Positions 11,453 through 21,308 of a stretch of 64,000 nucleotides of DNA are shown piece after piece. Origin of the DNA: Exophiala sp. HKRS030 (Eukaryota > Ascomycota > Eurotiomycetes > Chaetothyriales > Herpotrichiellaceae); assembly GCA_023897205.1 (NCBI GenBank), contig JAHWDD010000006.1:248001-312000 (forward strand), written 5' to 3'. The number at the start of each line of letters is the position of its first letter. Positions within the stretch are counted from its first letter, which is position 1. The translations under genes were made by a program, and so were the position numbers. The notes below the pieces were generated by a model. The model saw nothing but the letters and a program-made list of their open reading frames with translations. It did no database searches and was not told where the DNA came from.

Positions 11453-14400
11453 GTTTTGAAGGAATGACTTTGATGGAAGACGTGACAGTGAATATGATGG
11501 TTGAGCTTGATGAATTGGGATCCAGAGAAGGGCAGAGTCGAGGATAGATATTCACTTGAGATACAAGCGGGTCTGCACGTCCCAGGTCTGTTCACAGTCG
11601 TTGCGCAACGTCTGTCCGCGAATCAGTCCGACTATGTGGAGCAAGAGCTCTGTGCACCTGTCGGCCTGCAGGAGGTCTAAAGTCTAGGAGTCTTTGAGGG
11701 AGGTTGACAGTGCATTGACAGTACGCAAAACACAAAAACAAAGACAAAGCAGGAGCCCAAGATAGTATGGAGCCTTGATATCGCGTCAGTCAAAAAAGAT
11801 CGAGACACTGATGGGTAGCCCGAACCTGGCATTGCAGGACCAATACGTCGACACTTCATACCATTCCAAATCCGACCGTGTTCGCCAGCGCAAGGTATAT
11901 GAAAGAGGCAAAGACGGAGTCGTGTGGAGCAGATATGCACAAAATTCACATATACTAGCCCTACCTCTACTGCGCGCTCTGTAGGCGTTCGAGTAGGTCG
12001 AGTCGTGTTATGGGCTGGCTTGTGGTGGTGGCGTGGTCCCCACCAGATTCCAGGCTATCCGCCAACCGTGTTATACCACTTTTGCGTTTTACTGAAGATA
12101 GTCAGGGACCATTCGAACATGTCTCTGTTTGGGTGGTGTGGGCCCTAGACTCCTCATTCTGGAGTAGCCTCGATGGAGATGTGGAATACTGACGCTGTGC
12201 CTCCATTTGGCCTTGCTGGCGCTGTCCCCGTTTGGCTCCCCCTGCCACCTTGGATCGGGCAAGTTCGAAAAGACAGACAGCGGCTGCCAGTTTCAAGGAG
12301 CATTGACTGGTCTTTGCTTACGGCAGAAGAACAGCCCAGCAAATTACCGCAGACAGGCACGGACAGCAATAGGGGCGCAAAGATGCGCGCACCTCGCGAT
12401 GCAAAGGTCTGGCGACGCGATGCGATACAAGACGATTTGTGCCGTATCAATAATGACGGTTGCGCCTCCAACGGCAGAGCATCCCGCTACTATCCAACCT
12501 ATAGACCAAATTCGGCAGCACAAGGGTTGATCACAATCTTTTCAGGATCTCTTCGGATGTGGCTAGTGACCGTGGCTGCATCATCGTTCAGGGACCGCTG
12601 AAATCATCCTACAGTAGATGCTGCACCTGCAGCGCCTCGCCTCGTAGCTTTGCTGCGAAAACGAGTCTCGACTGCCCTTTCGAGTCTCGGGACTTGTCCC
12701 AGATGGCTCTGCCGACAACGTTTTGAGACTGGAGCGCGATGCAGCCATCTCAATGCAGCACTGTCCGAGCCCACCGCACCCAAAATCGGTGCGGCCGGCC
12801 AAAGGCCACCCTGGGCCTCCTGCAAGAGCCAACCTAACACAGTCAAGCCCTTGAAAGTGTTAACCTGGGGACCTGTGGCCGCTGCCGCCAATCCACAGTC
12901 GCCTGATGGCGTTATGCGGCGACCAGGCCTGGGCCGTAATCTAGTTTTGCAGAGGACGCCACACCCGATGGGTTGGGGTTAGATCGGGCGATGCAAGCTA
13001 TCAGCAGGGACAGCTGGGCAACGCAGCCCATAGTTCTCTCGGGAAGGCCTTCTCCATGTCTAAAGGAATGGTGACTTGGCATAACGCGTGAATTGTAGTG
13101 CGATACCACACTCCTCATCGCGAACGATGCATTTGTACGAGGCGTTCTGCCATCCGTTTAGCTTGATATGCAGGAGCTCGAATAGTTTCTGCCACCACAC
13201 CGAGATCTGTTCGAGTCTGCTGGGAGGTTGCCGGGCCGTTCGTCCTTGATCAGCGCAATCCAGGGACATGATTTGATAGCCCAATGTGGACAGCGACCTG
13301 CCGAGGTTGGATCGTCACTGAGGGCTGAAGGACGTACAAGCCCCCTCCAGGGTATATCCGATCTCATCAGGACTTGGCACCATTGTCCCTGGTTGCGCAC
13401 CCTGCCTCTAATCTTGTACGATACGGACATCTGTACCCCAGGATCTCGACTTGTCATGTTCAGGCCATCTTCACGTAATTCGGGCCTCTTTTCAATGCCT
13501 GGCCCTGTACTAGACCACACTCTTGTAGCTGATGATGAGATTGTTGACCAAAGGTGGGACGGTAAGCAGGACTCCAACATTACTTCATGTGCGCTTTTTG
13601 ACGAGGATTAGTATGAGTCTGCAAACCAGTCGACTCTTCTTGCCACCTGCTGCATCCTCCGAGCACTACTCAGCACCGAGCAAACCTGACGGCATACGTG
13701 CATTTGCTACTTCTGGTGGATTGGCCTTTTCTCTCTCTGTTGGGAAAGGCTCGGATTGTCTAGGACCGAAGGAGCTAATGTAGACAGCCACAAAGGAACG
13801 TGTTCAGATGGTATGTAATTGCTGTACATGGTGGGCCGAGACTGAGCCAGAGGTTGGTGAGCAAGGATGTTCGGATGGCATCCGAAGAAAAATTACGGTG
13901 GTTTGAGTGGCTCCGTCGAACCCGCCTTGCAGCTTTGTCCCGCCTTCAGGTGAACCTTGTTCAAGAGAGGCGATGGTCCTCGGCTTTACATTGGGGCATA
14001 TGTATGTGATCACAGGGGCCGTAGCTCACCCAGTTGCATTCTCTCTTTCTCAGCACATTCCAAGACTAACAAGGCGGGGGAAAGGCCTTCCGCCCGCTTC
14101 GCCTCTCTGCACGAGACATTGCTCTGGTTGGCCCACCAGTTCCTAAGAAATGGAATCTTGGGGAGGGATGATGTTTCAATGAATCATTACGTCCAAAAGA
14201 CTTTTCGAAATCGTTATGCCCTCTCCTCGGGCCCCTTTTGCTTGCTTACTTTATCCTTGCGGTAAGAGAGCTAAAGCCAGAGCCAGATTCTGCAAAAGGC
14301 TGAACAAGAATATCAAATCCGCCTCACGCATTACTGCAAGCTATTGAGGGTCTGCCTACGCAACCTGTGGACTAGCATTGCAGGAAGAGCGAGAAAAAGA

Positions 14401-17400
14401 CCTGCTTACCTGGTGGTGGGCAACGAGAAGAATAGTGTGAACTGGACCGAGCCCACAGCGCTTAGCGGGCCGTTCGGCTGCGGATGGCATTGGCCGAGGC
14501 GAAAAGTTCCCAGTGTAAAATCTTCGCTCGAGACCTACAAGAGCTTCGAAGTGGACGCAATATACGCGATTCAAATAAAGTTATCCGCTAAACTTATATA
14601 GGCTGGGGTTACCCGCTATACTCAATACAACAACTACTACGATTGGTCAAGGTCGCCGTCTTACCCGCCGGACCTTGGCATCCGCTATGAACCTTGATGA
14701 TAGGCAAGTTCAAATGTCCCTGATGAATAATTCCCAGACCCTGAATTATTTTCTACTGTATCTTGAATTCAGTTCCATAATTTCATAGGCAGTTCCCTAC
14801 GGCCCCAGACGGTCCGCTAATCGCGCAATACAAGGTAGAGGTCCACGGCCTAATGCATATCAATCTCAAGCTCGTTAATGACCTAATTGAATCCGGGTTT
14901 TGGTCAGCCCAGCCCACATTTCACGTACTGCGGCGCAGAAAGTGCCCAGCCCTTTTGGAAGCCCTAACATCTCAGCTGATGGGATGAGTCTCCGCACCCT
15001 CGATACTTCCATACCCCTCTGGTTCTACGTAAGGACCGGCCACTTCCGGGCTTTGAATTGGAGGGTCGAACTGGAGGGTTGAGAGACTCTGCCACAGTGA
15101 CATACGATAGCAGCACATATCTGCCGTTCACAATCAAGGAGTGACGCCTTTCGCGACTCCTCCAATATCGGGCTTTTTACGACAATTCCGATCACCAATT
15201 ATGAGAAGGGGGCTTTTGGCTTCTACGTTATGCTGTCGAGCCAAATAGGCGCGTCTCCCGCAATAGGCCCAGCCCAGGTGGTAGTGGTATCGGGATCTGA
15301 ATATGCGTACGGCCAAGTCCATCGCCGCGCCCTCATCTGGCTGGCCCTATCGCGGGCTCCGAGAAGAGAATCCTTGGGGGTTACGACTGCACTTCTTCAC
15401 CACTACGCCTTTAGTGCAACCATTGCGCTGGGCCTGAATCGTTATCGATTCGGATGGAAGGTCTATATCTCGCCATCGACCAGACGTCGAGTGTCGAACA
15501 TGGGTGTACCTTGCTGGGCCGTACATGACTTCAAGATTTGATTTTATAGCGTTCGACTATCAACCGAACCCCGACGATCTGGTTCGAACTTTTGCAATTT
15601 CGTTCAGGGTTTTTCCTCCGGGCTGCTCGGAAGCGACAATGCGACGAGACTTTGACTTTGCCATCATCGCTTATCGTCCTGGAATGAGCCTGTGAGGTCT
15701 TCGCTTCCCCGCAACCAAGACTCTTAGTCTCGACGTACGCACTTTGGCGATATATTAGCAGATTTACTGCGAAGTTGTAAAAATAGGCAGTGATCAACAC
15801 GAAGGGACAGAAGAAACAGGATATTTTCAGCTTGAACTTTCGTGAATCATGAAGCCACAGACGTGAAACTTTCATGAAATATTCGGGCGACGAGACTTCC
15901 CGCCTCTGGGAGGCGGCACAGCCCCCCGTAACCGTCGTAGACGACACATCCTGGCCATTTGCTCAAAGCAGATAGTGAGGCCGTCACTCGTTCTCAACCT
16001 TTTCGATGAGTTGATAAAAGGCAATCTCACTTTTATGTCAAGGGTCAGCAACTCTATCGAAAGCGATCTTGAAAGGGTGTTTCTAAATGTTCAATCCTTG
16101 ACATAAATGATAGCAGGGGAGTGTCGAGACAGGGAAATAACCACTAGTCATCGATACTCGAAGCTAGCTGAATGCCAGCACTATACGGAGTAGTGTCGTC
16201 GTAGGAACAGTCGTGGAGGGGTAAGAATTCTCCCATCTTGACCGTCTTGCGACAATGAGGGCACTACCGAACAGGGGGGACATATTGGGCCGGTCGCACT
16301 AATCCCGATTGACGCCGAACATCACCAGTATTCTACCCTCTCCCCATGGTCGCGTCTCGCGTCATCCTCCACCAGCCTTCAAGTTTCATCATGTCATGCC
16401 AGATTTCCAATATTCGCCTCGATCGAGTCCGACCTGTCTTCAACGTGGAAGACCTGTATTACAGCACAGCTAATGTCGGCTATTGTGAGGGGGAAGCATT
16501 TAGTCGAATTTAAGCGAAGCACTACCATTTTGGATCAAATATGCCGTGAAGCTGCAGGCGATATGCACCTAAGCAATTAGCCAGAGAGCTTTCGGATTTC
16601 CACCTTTCTGCGAATGATCTGGCCAGATCCCTCAGCTTTGTATTTTCATTTGCATGGGTATCCGTAAAAGGATGAAATATTTAGAACAAGCTGGGCTGAA
16701 GGTGGCTCCTTTTTTGAGGTGAAATTTTACCTAAGCAAACTCCTACTGTACATGCTCGTACATTGCTTCTACTGTACTGTACCATAGCAACGCGACCGTA
16801 CTCGAAATCGTCCGCCGCCACCGTCTCTTGGCTTGGCCACCACCGGCCCGCGCAAACGTTTGTGCAGAAATGCCAGCTTCAAGGTTTGACGGTGCTGTTT
16901 GCTGCATTCAACCTGCACTGCGGCACCAGGGAAAGGAATTCCTGGCGAAGGATGAATGCAGGTTTCACGATAGTATCGAAAGACTATGCATCATTCCATC
17001 ACTTCTCCCTAAGCGAATCCGATTTTTCCTTCATCGCATTCTGAAGAGGGAAACATCGGCATGCAGCAGGCATGCCCGAACGAGAAAACTATTGTAACTA
17101 CTGCACCTCCTAGCGTCCCACACCAGCTGCAGGCCGAGAGATGAAGACCGTACGACGTGGCCATTTTCGAACTCACTGCATCGCCTCCCCTGCGCACAAT
17201 GGCAACCCTGCCGTTGCCAGACAACCTAGGATGATGGCCATACAGACACCTACCTGGATGTAGTAACTCATACAGTCCACCAAAAAATCTTTCATCTCGG
17301 GGCCATAGTTTATGCGTCCCGGTGTTCAGCCTTGCGCCGGCGATATCATCGGGGAAACCTCACATCTTCGGACAATTATGCGCCCAAACTAATCACTCTG

Positions 17401-17864
17401 TCTATATGACAACGTCCTTGGTCACTGGACTACAAGCTTCACCAGGCGAATGAGCAGCCGGCTCTCACAGGTAGGCATGGCTAATGACCGCGAGATCAGC
17501 AGTATTATAACAGGGCCGCCTACCCCATTCGTACCTCTGACCGACCTCAAGCCAATGTCAACAACCCTCGTGCCGGCAGCTTGGAGATGAAGTTGTTTGC
17601 GAAGCCGAAAGTGAGGAGTACAGTTGTAACGTTCCCCTCAAATACAGAATAAAGAAGGAGAGGGTTCCTTTGATGTTCCGGTTGTACTTCCTCCAAACCT
17701 TTTCGTAAGAGTGCGCTAGGTTGATCTTTCTCCAGCTTTGCCAGTGTGCAGGCGTGTGTTGTTTTGTCATATCACTATCATAGAGAATCCCGCCGTCGAG
17801 AGTCTTGTACAGACGCTCCTTCCAGCCTCCCCCGATTGAACGCCCAGAAAGCACCAGAATCATT
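11453..17864. other. 6.4 kb gene-poor stretch upstream of the homeobox gene
   Basis: This lies on the 5' side of the reverse-strand homeobox gene and also holds the maltase promoter at its far end. No open frame shows a domain or a credible exon chain. Items seen are a 12-bp perfect inverted repeat at 16032..16107, one exact TACGGAGTA at 16184..16192, and four CCGCTA-containing motifs within 14580..14820. There is no transposase or reverse transcriptase signature. Long leaders, uORFs or non-coding RNAs are possible for a regulator gene, but this is inference. Confidence 0.4.
16032..16107. repeat. Short inverted repeat element with 12-bp arms
   Basis: TTTATGTCAAGG at 16032..16043 is the exact reverse complement of 16096..16107, with a 52-nt loop between. 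It could be a hairpin-forming regulatory element or a decayed miniature element. No target-site duplication is evident. Confidence 0.6.
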
Positions 17865-19625
17865 ATGTCCGTAGCGGCAAAGCCCAACTGGTGGAAAGCC
17901 AGCACCTGCTACCAAATATGGCCGGCTTCATACAAAGACAGTAACGGCGACGGCATGGGGGACATCCCCGGCATAATCAGCACACTTCCTTACCTGAAAG
18001 ATCTAGGCGTTGAGACTGTTTGGCTATCCCCCATGTACGACTCACCACAAAAGGACATGGGTTACGACATTTCCAATTACGAAGACATCTACCCTCCCTA
18101 CGGCACCATGTCGGACATGGACAACCTGATCAAGTCCTGCCACGACCTGGATATGAAACTGATCCTCGACCTGGTCGTGAATCACACGAGTGACCTGCAC
18201 GCATGGTTCATCGAGTCGCGCAAAGACAAAACCAACCCCAAGGCGGACTGGTACATTTGGCGCGATCCCAAGATCGTCGACGGCGAACGTCGCCCTCCCA
18301 ACAACTGGGCATCGATATTCGGTGGCAGCGCGTGGGAGTACGTGCCCGAACGCGACCAGTACTACCTCCACCTGTTCGTCACGGAGCAGCCCGACCTCAA
18401 CTGGGAGAACGAGGAGACGCGGGCGGCCATTTACGAGTCTGCCATCAAATTCTGGCTGGACAAGGGCATCGATGGGTTCCGCGTCGACACGGCGAACCTC
18501 TACTCCAAGGACACGAGCTACCCGGACGCACCGGTCGTGATCCCCAACGAGTACCACCAGCCCGCGTTTCAGTACTACCTCAACGGGCCCCGCATGCACG
18601 AGTTCCTCCAGGAACAGCGCGAGCGCGTGCTAGACAAGTACGGCGACATTCTCATGGTCGGCGAACTCCCCAGCACGGGCTTCGAGGAGGTCATGAGCTA
18701 CATCTCGGCCGCGCGGAGGGAGTACAGTTGCGTCTTCGACTTTGACGTGGTCCTCCTGGGCACGCACAAGGACGCGGGGGGCAAGAAGCACCACTCCCAC
18801 CGACACACGCTGCCGCAGTTCAAGGACGCCATCCGCAAAGTCCAAGACATGCTCCGGGGGACGGACGCGTGGACGACGGTGTTTTTGGAGAACCACGACC
18901 AGGGTCGGAGTCTTTCGAGGTTTGCCACCGACTCCCCCCAATTCCGCGAACGGGCGGCCAAGATGCTCGCCATCCTCATGTGTACCTTGTCCGGCACCAT
19001 GTTCTTGTACCAGGGTCAGGAGATCGGCATGTACAATTACCCTCTGCACTGGGGCGTCGAGGAGCTGCGCGACGTCGACAGCATCAACGCCTACAATGAG
19101 GTCATGCACCACCACAACGGCGACCCCCTGTGGTTGAAAAAGGCGCTCAAGGGGCTCCAGCTCGTCGGGAGGGACAATGCCAGGTTGCCGGTCCAGTGGG
19201 ACGCGAGTGCCAATGCAGGATTCACCACAGGCAAACCCTGGATCCGCGTCCACGACGACTATGAGAGTGTCAACGTCAAAGCCCAGTCGGACGACGAAGG
19301 GAGCGTGTTGAGCTTTTGGAAGAGGATGATCAAGTTGCGCAAGGATCACGCCGAGACCATGATCTTCAGTCGAGAGTTCGAAATCTGGGACAAGTGGGAT
19401 CAGGACGTCTTCACCTTCACAAAAACCCACCCGGACCGTGGCGGGGAGACGCTGCTGGTCTTTCTGAACTTCTCCGACGAGGAACAGCCGTTGCATTATC
19501 CTACCGCTCTTGCGAGCGCACGCCAGGAGCTGCTCGTGAGTAGCGCCGACAACGTGGGACAGTACCTGAGTCCCTGGGAAGGGAGGGTGTATCTTTACAA
19601 GGAGACCGTGCTCAATGGCGCATGA
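17865..19625 (+). CDS. GH13 alpha-glucosidase (maltase)
   Basis: Single exon of 586 residues from ATG at 17865 (MSVAAKPNWWK); the frame extends upstream without an ATG. Family GH13 oligo-glucosidase: N-terminal WWKASTCYQIWPASYKDSNG, GDIPGI, region I DLVVNHTS, catalytic nucleophile Asp208 in GFRVDTA, acid/base Glu267 in VGELPST, and the transition-state Asp345 in ENHDQ. The residue after the nucleophile is Thr. In yeast enzymes Thr at this position goes with maltase and Val with isomaltase, so alpha-1,4 specificity is inferred. There is no signal peptide, so it probably acts in the cytosol on imported maltose. No sugar permease or MAL-type regulator lies beside it. The central third is clearly more GC-rich than neighbouring genes. 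Confidence 0.95.
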   Translation: MSVAAKPNWWKASTCYQIWPASYKDSNGDGMGDIPGIISTLPYLKDLGVETVWLSPMYDSPQKDMGYDISNYEDIYPPYGTMSDMDNLIKSCHDLDMKLILDLVVNHTSDLHAWFIESRKDKTNPKADWYIWRDPKIVDGERRPPNNWASIFGGSAWEYVPERDQYYLHLFVTEQPDLNWENEETRAAIYESAIKFWLDKGIDGFRVDTANLYSKDTSYPDAPVVIPNEYHQPAFQYYLNGPRMHEFLQEQRERVLDKYGDILMVGELPSTGFEEVMSYISAARREYSCVFDFDVVLLGTHKDAGGKKHHSHRHTLPQFKDAIRKVQDMLRGTDAWTTVFLENHDQGRSLSRFATDSPQFRERAAKMLAILMCTLSGTMFLYQGQEIGMYNYPLHWGVEELRDVDSINAYNEVMHHHNGDPLWLKKALKGLQLVGRDNARLPVQWDASANAGFTTGKPWIRVHDDYESVNVKAQSDDEGSVLSFWKRMIKLRKDHAETMIFSREFEIWDKWDQDVFTFTKTHPDRGGETLLVFLNFSDEEQPLHYPTALASARQELLVSSADNVGQYLSPWEGRVYLYKETVLNGA

Positions 19626-20226
19626 GACCAAACCGATGTTGTCGGGCGACGTGAGAAAAGCCGCCTCGAATCTTGAGGCATGTTGTGCGGTCGTCTCTTT
19701 CCCCCTGAACAAAGCGAGTAACATAGAGTAGAGCATACAGCGTAGATTTATAGCAGAGTGTCAGCGTATGTTTGTATTCATTAATCTATATCTATATTAG
19801 ACATGGTATGCAAGAGTATTTGCTCAAAAGTTGAGATGAATCTCTTTTTGAAACCCACGTCGAGATGTGCTTCCTTACGATGCAGTGGTGAAGATGCCAC
19901 CAACAATGTATCAATGCTGATTTTGTCAGAGGTGCACTTGAACACATGGCAATCGTTACGGAGGATTGTTGTACCCAGCGCTGTCGTAAGGGGCGGTACT
20001 CCCTGATCTTGATTATCGTACAATTAACCTGCGAATACGTCCCTTCAAGAGGCGTCTTCTGTCAAGAACATGGCGCAAAATGCAGCAAAGGGGGGCTTCC
20101 ATCGATGACCAAATCTCGGATCCTCTAGGAACAGATCTCTCCTGCGTAGACTTCAGTCGATTCGGTGGTATTGAGATTGATTCGTACGTAGAACGCTCAA
20201 TATTGTCAGATCCAGGCGGGTTGGGT
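19626..20226. other. Intergenic between convergent maltase and ZIM17
   Basis: About 600 bases between two converging genes, so it holds both 3' ends. Only weak short frames are present; nothing else is recognised. Confidence 0.4.
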
Positions 20227-20853
20227 TCATGTTTTCTTATATCTGGGGTTGTATATCTGGTCATCGGTTCCAGTTGGTTCGCCTGTTGGGGAAGGCTCGT
20301 TGACCAAAGGTTTATGTTGTGTTTCCGACCCGTCTTCCCAGAACTCTAGATCTTCTTCGCCTTCGTTTCCGACCAGCGCACCAGGACGAATGCCCAATTT
20401 CCCCTTCTTCAGCAATTGGGTAAAGTCCTCACCCGCTTCCAATTTTTCTTTCAGGATGTCTTCTAATGTCTTGCTGGTGTCGAGAAAGACTTTGAGATGA
20501 TCTGCGATGACATGGCGGGATTTGCAGGAAGGGCAAGTGACCAACACAGTGCCGTGATGGTAACCTTGCTTGGTGATGCGATGCGTCGAACGGTGGAGGC
20601 AAGGCTTACAGGTGAAGCTTAGATGATATGCCGGTGCATCTTCTGAGGGCTGTGTCTGAGGCTGCCCTCCCGGAATGCTGAGAGAAGAGTTGCGTCGTTT
20701 GAGGGCCGCAGATGGATAACGAGTATTCAGAGGTGGTCGAAATGAGAATGAGGGTCTGGACAGTGAAGACTGTAGGCGATGATGTTGTCTGAGAGGATTG
20801 GTAATGTTGCGGCTGGCTATCAGCCGACGGGCTGTCGAGTAGATTGGCTGCAT
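20227..20853 (-). CDS. ZIM17: DNL-type zinc finger protein, mitochondrial Hsp70 escort (Zim17/Tim15/Hep1)
   Basis: Single exon of 208 residues from ATG at 20853 (MQPIYSTARRLIASRN); the open frame continues upstream without need. The Arg/Ser-rich, acid-free N-terminus (about 60 residues) looks like a mitochondrial presequence. The core is AYHLSFTCKPCLHRSTHRI, then KQGYHHGTVLVTCPSC and KSRHVIADHL. This is the DNL zinc finger, with zinc ligands Cys82, Cys85, Cys107 and Cys110. A conserved LEFWEDG follows near the C-terminus. Zim17 keeps mitochondrial Hsp70 soluble and supports protein import and Fe-S cluster biogenesis in the matrix. Its 455-bp upstream region is shared with CUL3, which diverges from it. 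Confidence 0.93.
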   Translation of the reverse strand: MQPIYSTARRLIASRNITNPLRQHHRLQSSLSRPSFSFRPPLNTRYPSAALKRRNSSLSIPGGQPQTQPSEDAPAYHLSFTCKPCLHRSTHRITKQGYHHGTVLVTCPSCKSRHVIADHLKVFLDTSKTLEDILKEKLEAGEDFTQLLKKGKLGIRPGALVGNEGEEDLEFWEDGSETQHKPLVNEPSPTGEPTGTDDQIYNPRYKKT

Positions 20854-21308
20854 TGTATTTGACTCGTAAGGTCTCAAGTAGCAAGGACAAGCGTTGAAGT
20901 TGTGGTATTCTCTTTTTATTGAAATTGTTTTGAGAACTGCGAAGCGCAGTCGCATTTGCAGGTGTAGCCTTGCGCAGCCTTGTCGGGTGAAATGACGCAG
21001 AGTCTTGGCAATTCGAGGCCCCGAAAGACTTTCGGGGAATCACATCGCAATATCGCAGGTGCGCCGAACCTCATCCCAAGGCTCTCACTGCAATGGGCTC
21101 TCCATTTCTCACCTTGCCTTCACTTCTGTTCCTTCTGGTGACAATGATTTCGACGACTCCTCCAAATTGCCCCGCCTCCTAAGATCCTCCTCCATCCAAA
21201 CTTCTTTCCTCACGCCGTGATCGTTGTCTTCCGACCCGGATTTCCCCACGCTGTTTCTTCCACAGAGCCTCAACACCAGTCTTGTGCGGGCAAGGCATCA
21301 TTGCCACG
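20854..21308. promoter_or_regulatory. Bidirectional promoter between ZIM17 and CUL3
   Basis: 455 bases between two diverging start codons. Pyrimidine-rich tracts on the plus strand lead toward the CUL3 start. No TATA box or known operator is identified. Confidence 0.5.

Noticed and set aside
12154..13611. Several overlapping frames of 100-140 residues on both strands
   Set aside because: They shadow one another, have no family features, and no splice combination gives a recognisable protein.
14600..16700. RIP-mutated retrotransposon
   Set aside because: Base composition is not strongly AT-biased and no reverse transcriptase, integrase or LTR pair can be seen.
18042..19736. Long reverse-strand frames opposite the maltase
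   Set aside because: They mirror the GC-rich maltase coding sequence; the forward frame has the complete GH13 motif set.
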